Of a stretch of 28,368 nucleotides of DNA, positions 11,601 through 20,182 are shown piece by piece (the first letter of the stretch is position 1; each line of letters opens with the position of its first letter). The translations under genes and the position numbers were made by a program. Origin of the DNA: Phoronis australis (Eukaryota > Phoronida > Phoronidae); contig NMRA01000546.1 of assembly GCA_002633005.1 (NCBI GenBank), positions 1-28,368 of the forward strand, in the 5' to 3' direction. The notes under the pieces were generated by a model, which did not search any database, had not been told where the DNA came from, and saw only the letters and a list, made by a program, of their open reading frames with translations.

Positions 11601-14600
11601 CAGACCATTGAAGGCCGAGCAACTGAGGCGGTTGGTAAGTTCATGAGGTCTCACACCACTGCTATAAATAACCTTTTTTCGCGACCTGGTAAAATGCCAT
11701 TTTTCACTGAAGGTTTGTCGTGCAATTCATTCAAAGCACCTGTTTACCACGCTTTGCATGTAGAGCTCAGAAATTTCCCAACCCCGTGTACAAAGTTTAG
11801 TTGTTTCGGTGACTTTTTCCCGCTGTGCCGTTGTAGGGAAAGGGAAAGAATAGACATGTGCAATTGTGTCAAAGTGTGACTAGTTCCAGAGAGGCAGTAC
11901 ACTGGGGCAGGAAGTAGTGTGACTATCAACCATTTTGAATGTCTATACACCAGTCTGTGAAAGGATCAAGCACAAATTCCTCCTTCGCTCCCATAATGAA
12001 AGTTACACTTTTCAAGCAGCTTGTATGTGGAATTCCAGTTGAAAATTGCAGGGAAATGGTAGATGGGTATCCTTCTCAAACTCGTAATCTTTGCTCATTT
12101 TTCTGGTACAACTTTGCTTTTATGCTGGTACTGTTGAATACACGCTCTGCCTTGATCCATGGAATGACCCTAAATCAAAGCAAAATTACTGACCACCCAG
12201 TGTATGCCTTCATTAGACACGCAATGCGCTGCAATTGCATCCCATAGCGCGAACATGTAACACCCTCATGTTTTTTAGTAATTCACACAATCATGTGTGT
12301 ATCTTTTATGTTAAAGGTATGTATCCCAGAACCGGTAAAGGTCTGGTTGTCCTTGTCAACAACATTAATTTTGATGCTGAAACAGATGATGACAGAGAAA
12401 GGCAAAGAAGACACGGTATGGTTTTGCTGTTAGCACTTTGTTTCAAAAATTTCAGTTGCTATAGCGGAAAATGAATGACATGTGTTAACGATAAATGGCG
12501 ACATACATGTAGAACGGCTGTCAAGAACAAATTTATTAAGGTCACTTGGAGTTCTGAAACAGGTCTCAAATTGATTGCAAATTCAGGGTTTCGAAACAAC
12601 GACCACTAGTGTAGTTTATTTCAATGCACTTCGAACCATCCCAGAACTTAAAATTCGAAGCCATGATGTCACTTGGAATTAAATTAGTTGTTTTGGAGAA
12701 GAAACGAATTTTCAGTACTTTGGGAGCCCTGAAATTTACCTCTAAACTGAGTGAAGAACAAGATAGACTCAATCCTGCAACTAGACATGGTCCAAACCCA
12801 AACGTGTTTTTAAGACAATGTACTGGTTTAATGCCACTTGGAGAGATGATTATTCCCAAAACTTTGTTGATTACAGCAGTTGTCAAAGCAACACACTTTC
12901 ACGTTTTGTATCTGACAACAACAACATACCTTTGCTTCTGACGGTACAGATGCTAGTAAGCGTGAGATATGTTAAAGAGTTTCAAATCTCAAACTATTGT
13001 TGAAAACAGACCGAATATTCTTGTGTTAAATTTAGGCTTCAAAAATCTTGCAGGTTCCGAAAAAGATGAAAAAATTTTGCTGGAAACGTTTAAAAGATAT
13101 TCAGCACGATACGACGTTTTGTGTGGCAATGACTTCAACAAGGAAAAAATGGAACTCAGACTTAAGTTCGTGCAAATGAAACTCAAAACCGAAACATATA
13201 ATCAACTCATCTTCTTCGTACTCTCACATGGTGAAAAGGTGAGTATTATTGACCACTACAACTGTACAGTAATTCAGGTTCATGTACATCCGTAATGTCG
13301 TGAACACATCTACTACCACAAGAAACTGTAGGAACACCGCATTTATCCACCTTCACTCTTATCAGGCTTCTGTTGTGAGTCAGCATGTGTGAAAAATTGG
13401 CTGATAAGCCACCTCTGGAACTACTTTTGGCTGAATGGATGACCAGGCCATAAAATTATAATAAGCCAAGACCAGTTAACTAATGCAACAAAGAATAATG
13501 TCGTAGCATCACCTAGCCTTGGTGGAAAGCTGTATACTGTCTTGGCTCTAATAAACGCTTAGAAAACTTCATTTCACAGGGAGGGGACGCTTATTGTAGC
13601 CTAAGGCAGTTGAAACCCGGTTTCCGAAACGGGTAAAATCGGAAGCTAGGATTCATCAAATGTACGCTCTGTGACGTATTTGTAGCCTATGACAGTCTTT
13701 CTACAAAGTTGTGGTGCATTGCTATCAAACTTCGTTGTTGAATTACGATCATTTTTCAAAAAATTGTGCTCATCCCAGGGCGAAAACTTGCCGAGTGATA
13801 CGTCGCTGAATCGCGATGGTCAATAGGAAAACTGAATTCTTGAATAAAAATATAGTTTCGACTCAACAAATTACCTGAAATCTTCTTTATGTTTTACAAT
13901 TTTTAAAGTTCATGTGGAGTCCAGATTAATTGCGATTAAGTCCAAATCTGCGCTACATCGTACCCCACCCACAGCACGAGAAAAATCTCTGGATGAACAC
14001 ACATGTTGTTGTCACGTGACGTTTGTTTTGAAGTTCGTCTGCGTATGAGAGTGAGCGTGCGAGTGCGGGTCATCGACGACAGACTTTTTTGTTACAAAAG
14101 GCGGGGGATTATGAAAGAAAATGGAGTTTACTAGATTGTTTTTCACTTAAACGGCTGCAACGTGCAACGTGAGTGCTGGTTAACTCACAGATTTTGCGTG
14201 CACAGGCCAACGGTTGTTACACATGTAGCTCTACCGTGGAGTAAAACATTTTAATGTAGATCAAGACTTGGACTGTTAAAACAGTCCAAGTCTTGATCTA
14301 CATGTTGGGGACGAGCTGACGAGGTGAACTACCCGGGCTGTGTGGAATTTCTGGGCCTAACGGAGACACTGACGCAGTGGTCAGTTAGCTAGCTCGCTGT
14401 ATCAAGACTATTATCAAAATCCAAATTCGTTTTATCGTGTCCCTGTCAATAATAACGGCATGCCAAAGTTTCTTAATGATCGTGCTTCAGGAACATAACA
14501 ATCACGTGTTTTGTACACATACGCGCACGCCGCAGATCACATCTCGGAAATTTCCGATTTGATGAATGACATTGAATGAGCACAATGAAATTAAACAACG

Positions 14601-17417
14601 TCGTTTTAGAGCTTGTAACATTCATAATAAACGTATTTTGAATATTGCAATGCATGTGTTCCAAAATCTAAGTAACCTGGGTTCTATATTTTTGTATTCG
14701 TGCGCGCCGAATGAAAGTAATCGTGAGTGTTGCTGTGTTGCAAAATCTCTTATCCTGGGCCAGTTTGAAAAATTCAAAGTTGTACTCATATTTGTTTTCG
14801 CTCCGCCTTTCAAATATTACAGTAAAAACTACGTAAAACTCTCTCCATCAAAAGTACAGTCTGCTAGGGTAGATTGTAATCAGCTGATAATATCCGCATG
14901 AGCGAAGCCAATTATCCTCGCTCGTGACTCGATGAATAGAGCATCTTGGGGGCATCCCTTTGATCGTGAGCCGTTAATAAAGTAGAAGCGTCTTTTGAAT
15001 TTCGAAAAACTGACAGTTTTACGAACGAAATTCTCAAAGTCGAGCGATGTGTATTCCAATTCCAACTTATGTTACACTAATTAATTACACGTACTATTGC
15101 ATTTTACTCGTACATGTACCAGGCATGCATTATGTCTGTGTAGGTCAAAACATTGATATCAGAGTCAACAAGTCAATACTGGACACCAACGTTATTTCGT
15201 TTACTGCGAAACGCTGTAGTAATATACCTTTAAATATTTCTGAATGAACCTAATTAAATATCCAGTCACTGAAATGGTTGCCTATCCCAAAGCAATTAAA
15301 TTATATGTACATGTATTTAGGACTGTTAAACTTGGAATTCCAAATGCGAAGTGGGGTAAATCATGGATGTTTTCATACAAAATAGGCCTTTTGAAATCGA
15401 CATGCAATAGTAAAATTGGTTTATTGTTAAGCTTGCTCTTATTCGTGAGACTGTCCCAAGTAGCCTGTATAAGTAAACAGTTAACAAATGGTTTATATGG
15501 TCCGGACTGAGAAGGTCATTGATGTACAGTGTATTACTCCCTGTGAGTTTTGGATAGCCAAGCCTGGAATGAATGTTGTTCAGCGACACTGGAAAATAAG
15601 TTTCATGCTTGTTGTCAAAGGCACATTTGTTATTTTTTAAACGTGTGTAGAGTACAGGTGCATGAATATATTAATGTAACACATGAGGGCAAAAGATTTA
15701 ACATTATTCACAGGATGGCATCGTAACAACTGATGGACATCTACTGCCATTTGGAGACATATGTAAATACTTCCGGGGGGATGAAGTACAAAGAATGAGT
15801 GGTACGTACATTATCGGTTATTTACTCAGCTCCTGAAACTCAAATTATGAAACCCCACACACAGTGTGTCATTTTCTTTATTTTTTCAGACTTTTTATCT
15901 AGCAAAATTATGAAGCACTCTCATCGCAAGTTTAACAGGGCGTGATAAACAACTGTTTTCATTCACATTTGGACATCTGGGTATTTGGCAACCTAAGGAG
16001 TGCTAGAATACTCTTGGTTCCAAAGTGTGCATGAACGCTCAAATCACAGGTCATTCTATTGGTGGGATGTAGTTGCTATAGTGACCTGAAACCAGTGTAT
16101 AATCTAGAAAAGTGCCCTCTTTCTGGATTTCAATGTTTAGCCTGCTAACATGATTTGGTCGTAAGGTTTGAAGTTGCTTTACAGTGTTTTGTGCATGTTT
16201 ATTTCAGAATCCCCGAAGATGTTTGTATATCAGTCTTGCCGTGTCACAGGCCGGAAGAGACCATACACTGCTGCATGTATTGACAACAGAGACGCAACAA
16301 GCGACTATGTTATGGATCAGCCGCCTGTTGCTCATGTGCTCACGGCATACGCCACGACTGATGGTAAACTGTTTAAAACACTTTTGAAAATCAGCTGTAA
16401 TCAGTGAGGTCGGCAATTGTGAACTGCTTAGTTTATCAATGTGAAGATGATTCAAGCCCCGCACACTTTGTCGTGAATGTGAGAGGGGACGGCAAACCCA
16501 CAAATAAATGCGTTTTGATCTTGGGAAAGACTTTGAGTGTACACCCCCTGATGATTTTGGTGGTGTCGCTCTATATCAGCGGGCATCACGTGACTCTTAG
16601 TAAAAGAGCCACATATTAGCTGACATACATGTACGATGTCAACCTCTTCTGGAAACAAATTATTTGTGGTCTCATGAGTGCAGAGGTGTGTTTGCACTGG
16701 CGTACCACGGGGAATCATGCACTGGCGTAGCACGTGGAGTTGTGTATGCAATGGCGTACCACGGGGAAGTGTGTATGACGGCACCATTCCCTCTTCATTG
16801 CAAACAAGTCATCCCTTCAATTGAAAAATTGTAATTTTTTTGTTTTGCTTTTCTCCAACGTTCATTGCAAGTACCTAGACTGACCTCAAATGTTAGCACT
16901 TTCTCCCCCACATCTTTGAAATGTGATTGCGAATTTGGCAACATTGATGACAGCCATTCTTCAAAAATTTCCTTTAAGTCTTTGTTTGTGTTGTCATGGA
17001 AATTTGCGTTTATTTTTATAACAGGTGGTTTCACTTGTCAGTTCACTTGATATCATTGGCTGACTAGTTAACGTTAATGGTGTGCTTGTTTTGTTTGTAT
17101 GAATTTGAATAGCTTCACTGTTTTCATTTACAGGTAACTATGCATTACGACACCCTGGTGAAGGGTCTCCTTACATCAAGACCCTATGTAAAGTAATTAA
17201 ACAGCACTGCTCAGATCATCACCTAGAAGACCTGCTGAAGATAGTCAATTACAAACTGTCTAAAATGAGCTTTGTTATCGATGAGCGACAAGCTTTTCAA
17301 ATGCCAGAATACAAATCCAGTTTAACACAACACATGTTCATCCACAATGAACATAAAAATCTCACAGATTCGTGTCGTGTGTTCACTTGTCCACGTTGTA
17401 AACTGGAGTTCACATGA
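5526..17417 (+). CDS. caspase-like cysteine protease, nine exons, N-terminus incomplete
   Basis: Exons 5526-5643, 6650-7443, 9856-9966, 11604-11634, 12317-12415, 13054-13238, 15714-15801, 16208-16363 and 17134-17417 join with matching phases (0/1, 1/0, 0/0, 0/1, 1/1, 1/0, 0/1, 1/1) and GT/AG introns into 621 codons plus TGA. Residues are numbered from 5526. The layout is an acidic linker (1-39), an unrecognised duplicated module (about 41-304), a linker (305-352), caspase p20 (about 353-510), p10 (about 512-598) and a tail (599-621). Catalytic His443 sits in FFVLSHGE and Cys486 in YQSCRV. Their spacing of 43 is that of caspases. S1-pocket arginines are R383 (RRHG) and R533 (YALRHP). The p20/p10 linker carries Asp501, 504, 508 and 512 as possible maturation sites. 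The family cleaves proteins after Asp in the cytosol, in apoptosis or inflammation. No CARD, DED or death fold is visible and the start codon is missing. Which caspase type it is cannot be decided. Confidence 0.85.
5644..6649 (+). other. intron 1 of the caspase-like gene
   Basis: It is bounded by GTAAGC and TTTTAG. It holds a 44-bp tandem duplication at 5707-5820. An open frame of 149 codons (6231-6680) overlaps the 5' end of exon 2 in another frame. Its peptide is not recognisable and it is probably chance, though an alternative exon cannot be excluded. Confidence 0.5.
5707..5820 (+). repeat. 44-bp tandem repeat, about 2.5 copies
   Basis: Copies start at 5707, 5751 and 5795. The shared words are TGTCGTGGGTG and CCATGGCATTGTTATCAAT. 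The third copy is partial. Confidence 0.8.
6650..7443 (+). CDS. caspase-like gene, exon 2: duplicated unknown domain
   Basis: This is the largest exon, with 264 full codons (residues 41-304 from 5526). The acceptor is ACATTTTAG and the donor is GTAAGC. Two related segments are visible: EVVIHPQNVCV followed by IRINVEW (residues 83-113), and QVVIHAQNVVC followed by IKVIAEF (residues 203-241), about 120 residues apart. The composition is hydrophilic with alternating hydrophobic strands and scattered Cys. There is no signal peptide or membrane segment, which suggests a soluble beta-rich repeat pair. I do not recognise it as CARD, DED, death domain, BIR or ZU5/UPA. The in-frame join to a caspase domain makes it a candidate regulatory or recognition module. 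Confidence 0.75.
7592..8741 (+). repeat. 46-bp minisatellite, 25 copies, with 92-bp dimeric higher-order structure
   Basis: Exactly 25 units of 46 bp (1150 bp) follow each other without a length change. Each starts GTGTATACGTTTGGTAGTAC. From 7822 to 8649 two variants alternate. One ends GTTCCGATTTCAATATGTA and the other GTTACGAGTTCAATGTGAA, differing at four positions, giving nine 92-bp dimers that look identical by eye. The outer units are more diverged (7592-7821 and 8650-8741), the usual sign of recent central amplification. Each unit has a short inverted repeat, GTGTA...TACAC, around its TACG core. Confidence 0.97.
8757..8927 (+). repeat. degenerate duplication next to the minisatellite
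   Basis: The segment 8757-8810 (TGTACATGTCAACCGATACGG through TTTTGCCGATTCT) recurs in altered form at 8883-8927 (TGTACATGTAGATATCAACC through TTTTGCCGATTCT). An array-like word, ACTTGGAGCTC, lies between them. Confidence 0.65.
9465..9591 (+). repeat. 68-bp imperfect duplication with TA microsatellite
   Basis: GTCAGGCTCATTCATAAAC at 9465 matches GTCATGTTCATTCATAAAC at 9533. Both copies continue to an ATCC-rich CAATTCT word. A pure TA run (9504-9526) lies between them. Confidence 0.75.
9856..9966 (+). CDS. caspase-like gene, exon 3 (linker)
   Basis: The exon has 37 codons in phase 0 at both ends, with acceptor CATTCCTTAG and donor GTAAAT. The peptide is polar, with many His, Arg, Gln and Asp residues and no recognisable motif. 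It joins the duplicated module to the protease domain. The exon call is supported by phase continuity on both sides. Confidence 0.7.
9967..11603 (+). other. intron 3 of the caspase-like gene
   Basis: It runs from GTAAAT to TTTACAG. It contains a GTCCG-type dispersed repeat relic at about 11055-11345. No other gene or RNA was found. Confidence 0.6.
11055..11345. repeat. GTCCG-type dispersed repeat relic
   Basis: It starts with TGCCGTGATTTCGGTCCGG, related to the start at about 957-985. It continues with a TGGGACCATCATGAAAGTTG word of the kind seen in the repeat clusters upstream of the gene. It is highly diverged. Confidence 0.35.
11604..11634 (+). CDS. caspase-like gene, exon 4 (31-bp microexon)
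   Basis: The acceptor is a T-rich tract ending TTTACAG and the donor is a consensus GTAAGT. The exon encodes TIEGRATEAV plus the first base of a Gly codon, converting phase 0 to phase 1 as exon 5 requires. Without it the neighbouring exons would not join in frame, which supports it although it is very short. Confidence 0.65.
11635..12316 (+). other. intron 4 of the caspase-like gene
   Basis: It runs from GTAAGT to a TTAAAG acceptor. Open frames at 11643-11879 and 11939-12247 are not protein-like. Nothing else was recognised. Confidence 0.6.
12317..12415 (+). CDS. caspase-like gene, exon 5: start of p20
   Basis: It encodes residues 353-384 with split Gly codons at both ends; the donor is GTATGG. 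The peptide MYPRTGKGLVVLVNNINFD matches the caspase p20 opening, where a Tyr-x-Met/Pro and Arg/Lys-Gly precede the first strand and the NN-x-NF turn. The exon ends with RQRRH, and the Gly is completed in exon 6. R383 of RRHG corresponds to the S1-pocket arginine preceding Gly-Ser/Thr in caspases. Confidence 0.88.
12416..13053 (+). other. intron 5 of the caspase-like gene
   Basis: It runs from GTATGG to TTGCAG. Opposing open frames of about 105 codons overlap on both strands near 12566-12941. Neither shows a known domain, and I treat them as unproven and probably chance or relic repeat. Confidence 0.55.
13054..13238 (+). CDS. caspase-like gene, exon 6: p20 with catalytic His
   Basis: The exon has two bases plus 61 codons (residues 386-446), with acceptor TCTTGCAG and donor GTGAGT. 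It starts SEKDEKILLETF, the helix after the RHG turn, continues with a strand and helix pair (YDVLCGNDFN..EMELRL-type), and ends with FFVLSHGEK. H443 and G444 are the catalytic histidine and oxyanion-hole glycine. This is the clearest single exon for the caspase assignment. Confidence 0.93.
13239..15713 (+). other. intron 6 of the caspase-like gene
   Basis: This is the largest intron, from GTGAGT to TTCACAG. It holds the perfect-arm hairpin at 14254-14303. The open frames on either strand (such as 14566-14901 and 15244-15510) are not protein-like. SHGEK joins directly to DGIVTTDG as expected for a caspase, so no further exon is needed here. Confidence 0.7.
14254..14303. repeat. perfect 24-bp inverted repeat with 2-nt spacer
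   Basis: The left arm 14254-14277 starts ATGTAGATCAAGACTTGG. The right arm 14280-14303 is its exact reverse complement, with AA between them. The two-base loop is too short for a microRNA-type precursor. Possible origins are a fold-back duplication, a templated insertion at a break, or an assembly artefact. Confidence 0.95.
15714..15801 (+). CDS. caspase-like gene, exon 7: p20 strand-loop after SHGE
   Basis: The exon has 29 codons plus one base (residues 447-475), with acceptor TTCACAG and donor GTACGT. It encodes DGIVTTDGHLLPFGDICKYF and then RGDEVQRMS. This matches the family's pattern after SHGE: a short strand, a DG turn, a helix with a hydrophobic Phe-Arg end, and the approach to the QACRG strand. 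Confidence 0.9.
15802..16207 (+). other. intron 7 of the caspase-like gene
   Basis: It runs from GTACGT to ATTTCAG. No features were seen inside. Confidence 0.7.
16208..16363 (+). CDS. caspase-like gene, exon 8: catalytic Cys and p20/p10 junction
   Basis: The exon has two bases, 51 codons and one base (residues 477-527), with acceptor TATTTCAG and donor GTAAAC. PKMFVYQSCR carries catalytic C486. The usual QACRG pentapeptide is changed to QSCRV, so the following Gly is lost while the Gln, Cys and Arg are kept. The inter-subunit linker is short and contains D501, D504, D508 and D512. The p10 start PPVAHVLTAYATT corresponds to the family's IPxxADFLxAYST. Confidence 0.92.
16364..17133 (+). other. 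intron 8 of the caspase-like gene
   Basis: It runs from GTAAAC to TTTACAG. A three-copy tandem repeat lies at 16694-16776. The minus-strand open frames here are unsupported. Confidence 0.65.
16694..16776 (+). repeat. 25-29-bp tandem repeat, three copies
   Basis: Copies start at 16694, 16719 and 16748. The core is GCACTGGCGTACCACGGGGA, with small length and base differences. Confidence 0.8.
17134..17417 (+). CDS. caspase-like gene, last exon: p10 and Cys/His tail
   Basis: The acceptor is CATTTACAG. The exon has two bases, 93 codons and TGA (residues 529-621). NYALRHPGEGSPYIKTLC matches the p10 substrate loop (R533) and the GSWFIQSLC helix region. A helix follows (LLKIVNYKL), and then QMPEYKSSLTQHMFIH, which is where caspases normally end. 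About 23 more residues follow, containing H598, H601, C608, C613 and C616 with a CPRC knuckle, so a small metal-binding tail is possible. The TGA is at 17415-17417. No close AATAAA was seen. The nearest I noticed is at 18527. Confidence 0.9.
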
Positions 17418-18567
17418 ACTGTTGGTGTTCCCACCAGTTGCTGCATATTAACTTTGTTTCAGGGGAGTTAATTTGTACTGCGATGTGTTCTACATGTTTG
17501 TAAGATAGTTGCGGAAGCGCCACGTGATTACGTAGTTAGTATACGTCACCAGTGTCCACCCCCCTATTGCGTAATAACTAAAGTGCATCAAGGTGGTGGG
17601 AGTGTAGATCAAAGGTCACTTGTACTTTTAGTAAAACATAGACAGAGATAGCGTAACTTCGTATCTTAGTTTACAAAACAGCAACATTGCGTGGGGTCGT
17701 TTGTACCTGCCAGTATCTCTATGAAGTTCACTAGTGTCTCTAAGAAATGAATCAAGCCGATAAAAGTCATTCTCACATCAAAGCCAAGCGTTTACTACCA
17801 GTGTGCCATTTCAGTTTCTTGCGCGTTTCAGTGAAAAACGCTTATTACTGATAAGGCTCGCGGGCTGTCAGTAAAATGTTATAAACAAGGCAAAGCTATA
17901 GCTTACTTTTCGCTAAATTTGCAATAGTCCATCTTACCAGAGAACAATTTTTAGTTAACTTGTTTTGTACTCTATATCTATTACTTTTAATTACGTTCGT
18001 TACAATAAGTGACCTTGTATCGACAACCTTGGTCTCCTTTTCATCCATAACGTACACTGTTGGTGACAGAATCTCAGAGGTTACAGGGATTATAAACTCA
18101 TGACACTCGCTTTTATCAGCGATTGCAATAACTTATTACCCGTTAGGGCAGTGGGGGCTGTAAACTACGCCTGGTCAAGCAAAAGAACTTAACACCATCA
18201 CGTAATGTGTATAAGAGTGAAAGGCATGTTACCGGCCAAACAAATGTTTCGGGTTTTCTCAGGAATTTCCAACAACCCGAAAATGGGGGAGGCTTTTCGG
18301 GTCGGTCCATCACGACCTAAACGCGATAATGTGTTGTAAACAAGCTTACTACGCACGTATCATATATGATTTGGACATATTTCAATCATACTTAATGCCA
18401 AAATGAAGATAAGATATTAAGAAATGATTTCGCCCATCAAGCCGCAAATGCGAAGGTAATGTGACGACACTTAAAAAGGTTGATTAAAGGGTAATGAGCA
18501 CCCCCTCCCAGGGCCACAAACAAAATAATAAAACACCGTCGTCACATGGAGACCGTACACCTGCAAC
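17418..18567. other. 3' flank of the caspase-like gene, no gene seen
   Basis: It presumably includes the 3' UTR. AATAAA occurs at 18527-18532, about 1.1 kb after the stop, but it lies far downstream and is not specifically supported. No ORF, RNA or repeat stands out. Confidence 0.4.
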
Positions 18568-19167
18568 TCCCTGGTTCCCTGCGTGCTGACTCAGCACGCA
18601 GGAACAGGTATCACGCAGTAGTACGCGCTTTATCATTGGTTGATGAAACCTCGACAGTCATTGATTAGCGTTACAATAAAGTAAGAAAACGGTGGACCTA
18701 CAAGCGGTTTGTAGTGTCGTAGGAGCAACTATTTGGTTTTTGCAGTAATGTTTAATAGTCGCGTGCTTGAAGCACACGCATGTGCAATAAGGATTGTTCT
18801 CATTATTACGGTATGTGAAACTTCCTCGACAAAAAAATCCGTCATGTGGCCGGTTGAACTACTGTTTCATTCCTACTGAGTGAATACAGGACAGTACAAA
18901 GATGCAAACCGAAAAGGCGCAACCACAATTAATGGGATTCACATTTCTTGAACATGAACTTTAAGCACCGATTTGTCTGCACAACAGACCACATTTACAC
19001 TTCCTCAATCAGTCATGCTAGTTTGTTTGCATAAAGTGCTACTTGTTGAGAATTCGACCAGCCAATCAGAAACGCCATGTAAAGAAGTTTCCCGAGGGAA
19101 ATTAAGTGATACCTGATTGCTGGGTGCCTCCTAGCGGCACGCAGGGAACCAGCTACTCACCTGCAAC
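18558..19167. mobile_element. candidate non-autonomous DNA transposon (MITE-like)
   Basis: Inverted ends CTGGTTCCCTGCGTGC (18571-18586) and GCACGCAGGGAACCAG (19137-19152) match perfectly over 16 bp. The similarity resumes at CAGGTATCAC (18605-18614) and GTGATACCTG (19106-19115), so the terminal repeats span about 45 bp. The left end also folds on itself: CCTGCGTGCTGA and TCAGCACGCAGG (18579-18603). The 10-bp word CACCTGCAAC lies outside both ends (18558-18567 and 19158-19167) and could be a target-site duplication, though 3 and 5 bp separate it from the terminal repeats. No transposase is encoded. The superfamily is undecided. Confidence 0.65.
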
Positions 19168-20069
19168 AACCCTTTGAATCGTGCGGTTGCGCTCCCTTGT
19201 GACATTCTAGATCGGCTATTGGACTAGAAATGAGTCAGTTGTCGACAGCCAAAACAGAGCTGGTCAAAACAAAACGAAGTCTAACGACCGTTGAAGTTTG
19301 AATTTCCAGAGTGTTTTTGGTGCATTGTCGCGATCATGATAGACAAATTAGTTTACTGTATATTCTTGGATCAACTACGATTAAATCCATAGATCGAATT
19401 CATTTTGTTGATTATTGTGTCTTGTAGGCTCTATGTGACTTTCTACGCTCTTTTAAAATGAGTCTGTATTGTTGTCTTCACTGTGCGTTATCATCTTTGA
19501 TCTGAACAGTCTACAGTGTTAAGATTAATACTTTAGTTTCACACAGCTTGGCTTATCACTTCGAACATTACAATACATTTGTTAAACTCTAGTTCGTTTG
19601 TTGTTTAAATCTCTTCCGACGAACCACCTCCTAATAGCTAACCCGCATTTTCCATTGCATCACACCCAGCAAGAAACTTGGTTTACCGAACGTTTCCCAT
19701 TCAAGTGTGCTTGCGGTCAAGTTTAAGCTGTTAGCAGGCATCTATCGATCTGAGTTCCTCTAGACTAGCTGGCTGACTTGATAACTTAACAACAGACGGA
19801 ACTTTTTGTTTTGTAGTGAAATTGCGCGAACAAATTTGTTGTTCAAGTCCAATTTGCCAGCAGGTAGTAATGGAAACCGCGCCCCCAAAGTGACAAGTAT
19901 GGTATCACCAACCACAATAACATGACACTCATACTCAGTCATGGCATTAAAACTGCAGATTTCACTCGACTTTATGTATCCAAAATCTTTATTTTGCATT
20001 CTACAAGGAATACCACTAAACTTGATATGTAAGCAAGTAGTGACACGCGTTTGCACAGGTGGAATAAAG
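19168..20069. other. non-coding sequence, one weak minus-strand ORF
   Basis: A minus-strand open frame of 107 codons (19760-20083) has a mixed composition and no recognisable motif. Its start lies in the 60-bp duplication that follows. It may be chance. Nothing else was identified. Confidence 0.35.
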
Positions 20070-20182
20070 CAAAAAAATAACAAAATAGGGACACCCAGCC
20101 CTCCACGGGGTTAACAGTGTATACGTCACAAAGCAACAAATAAAAAAGGAACACCCAGCCCTCCACGAGGTTTAAACGTCAC
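20070..20182. repeat. 60-bp direct duplication
   Basis: ACACCCAGCCCTCCACGGGG starts at 20091 and recurs at 20151 with one difference. Both are preceded by an A-rich tract and followed by an ACGTCAC word. Confidence 0.85.

Noticed and set aside
12566-12941. Overlapping 105-codon open frames on both strands in intron 5
   Set aside because: Neither shows a known motif. The caspase exons on either side join in frame without them, and overlapping opposite-strand frames of this size occur by chance.
14254-14303. MicroRNA precursor interpretation of the palindrome
   Set aside because: A two-base loop and perfectly paired 24-bp arms do not fit a Drosha/Dicer-type hairpin.
19760-20083. 107-codon minus-strand open frame
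   Set aside because: It has no recognisable domain, no splice or promoter support, and its 5' part lies in a local 60-bp duplication.
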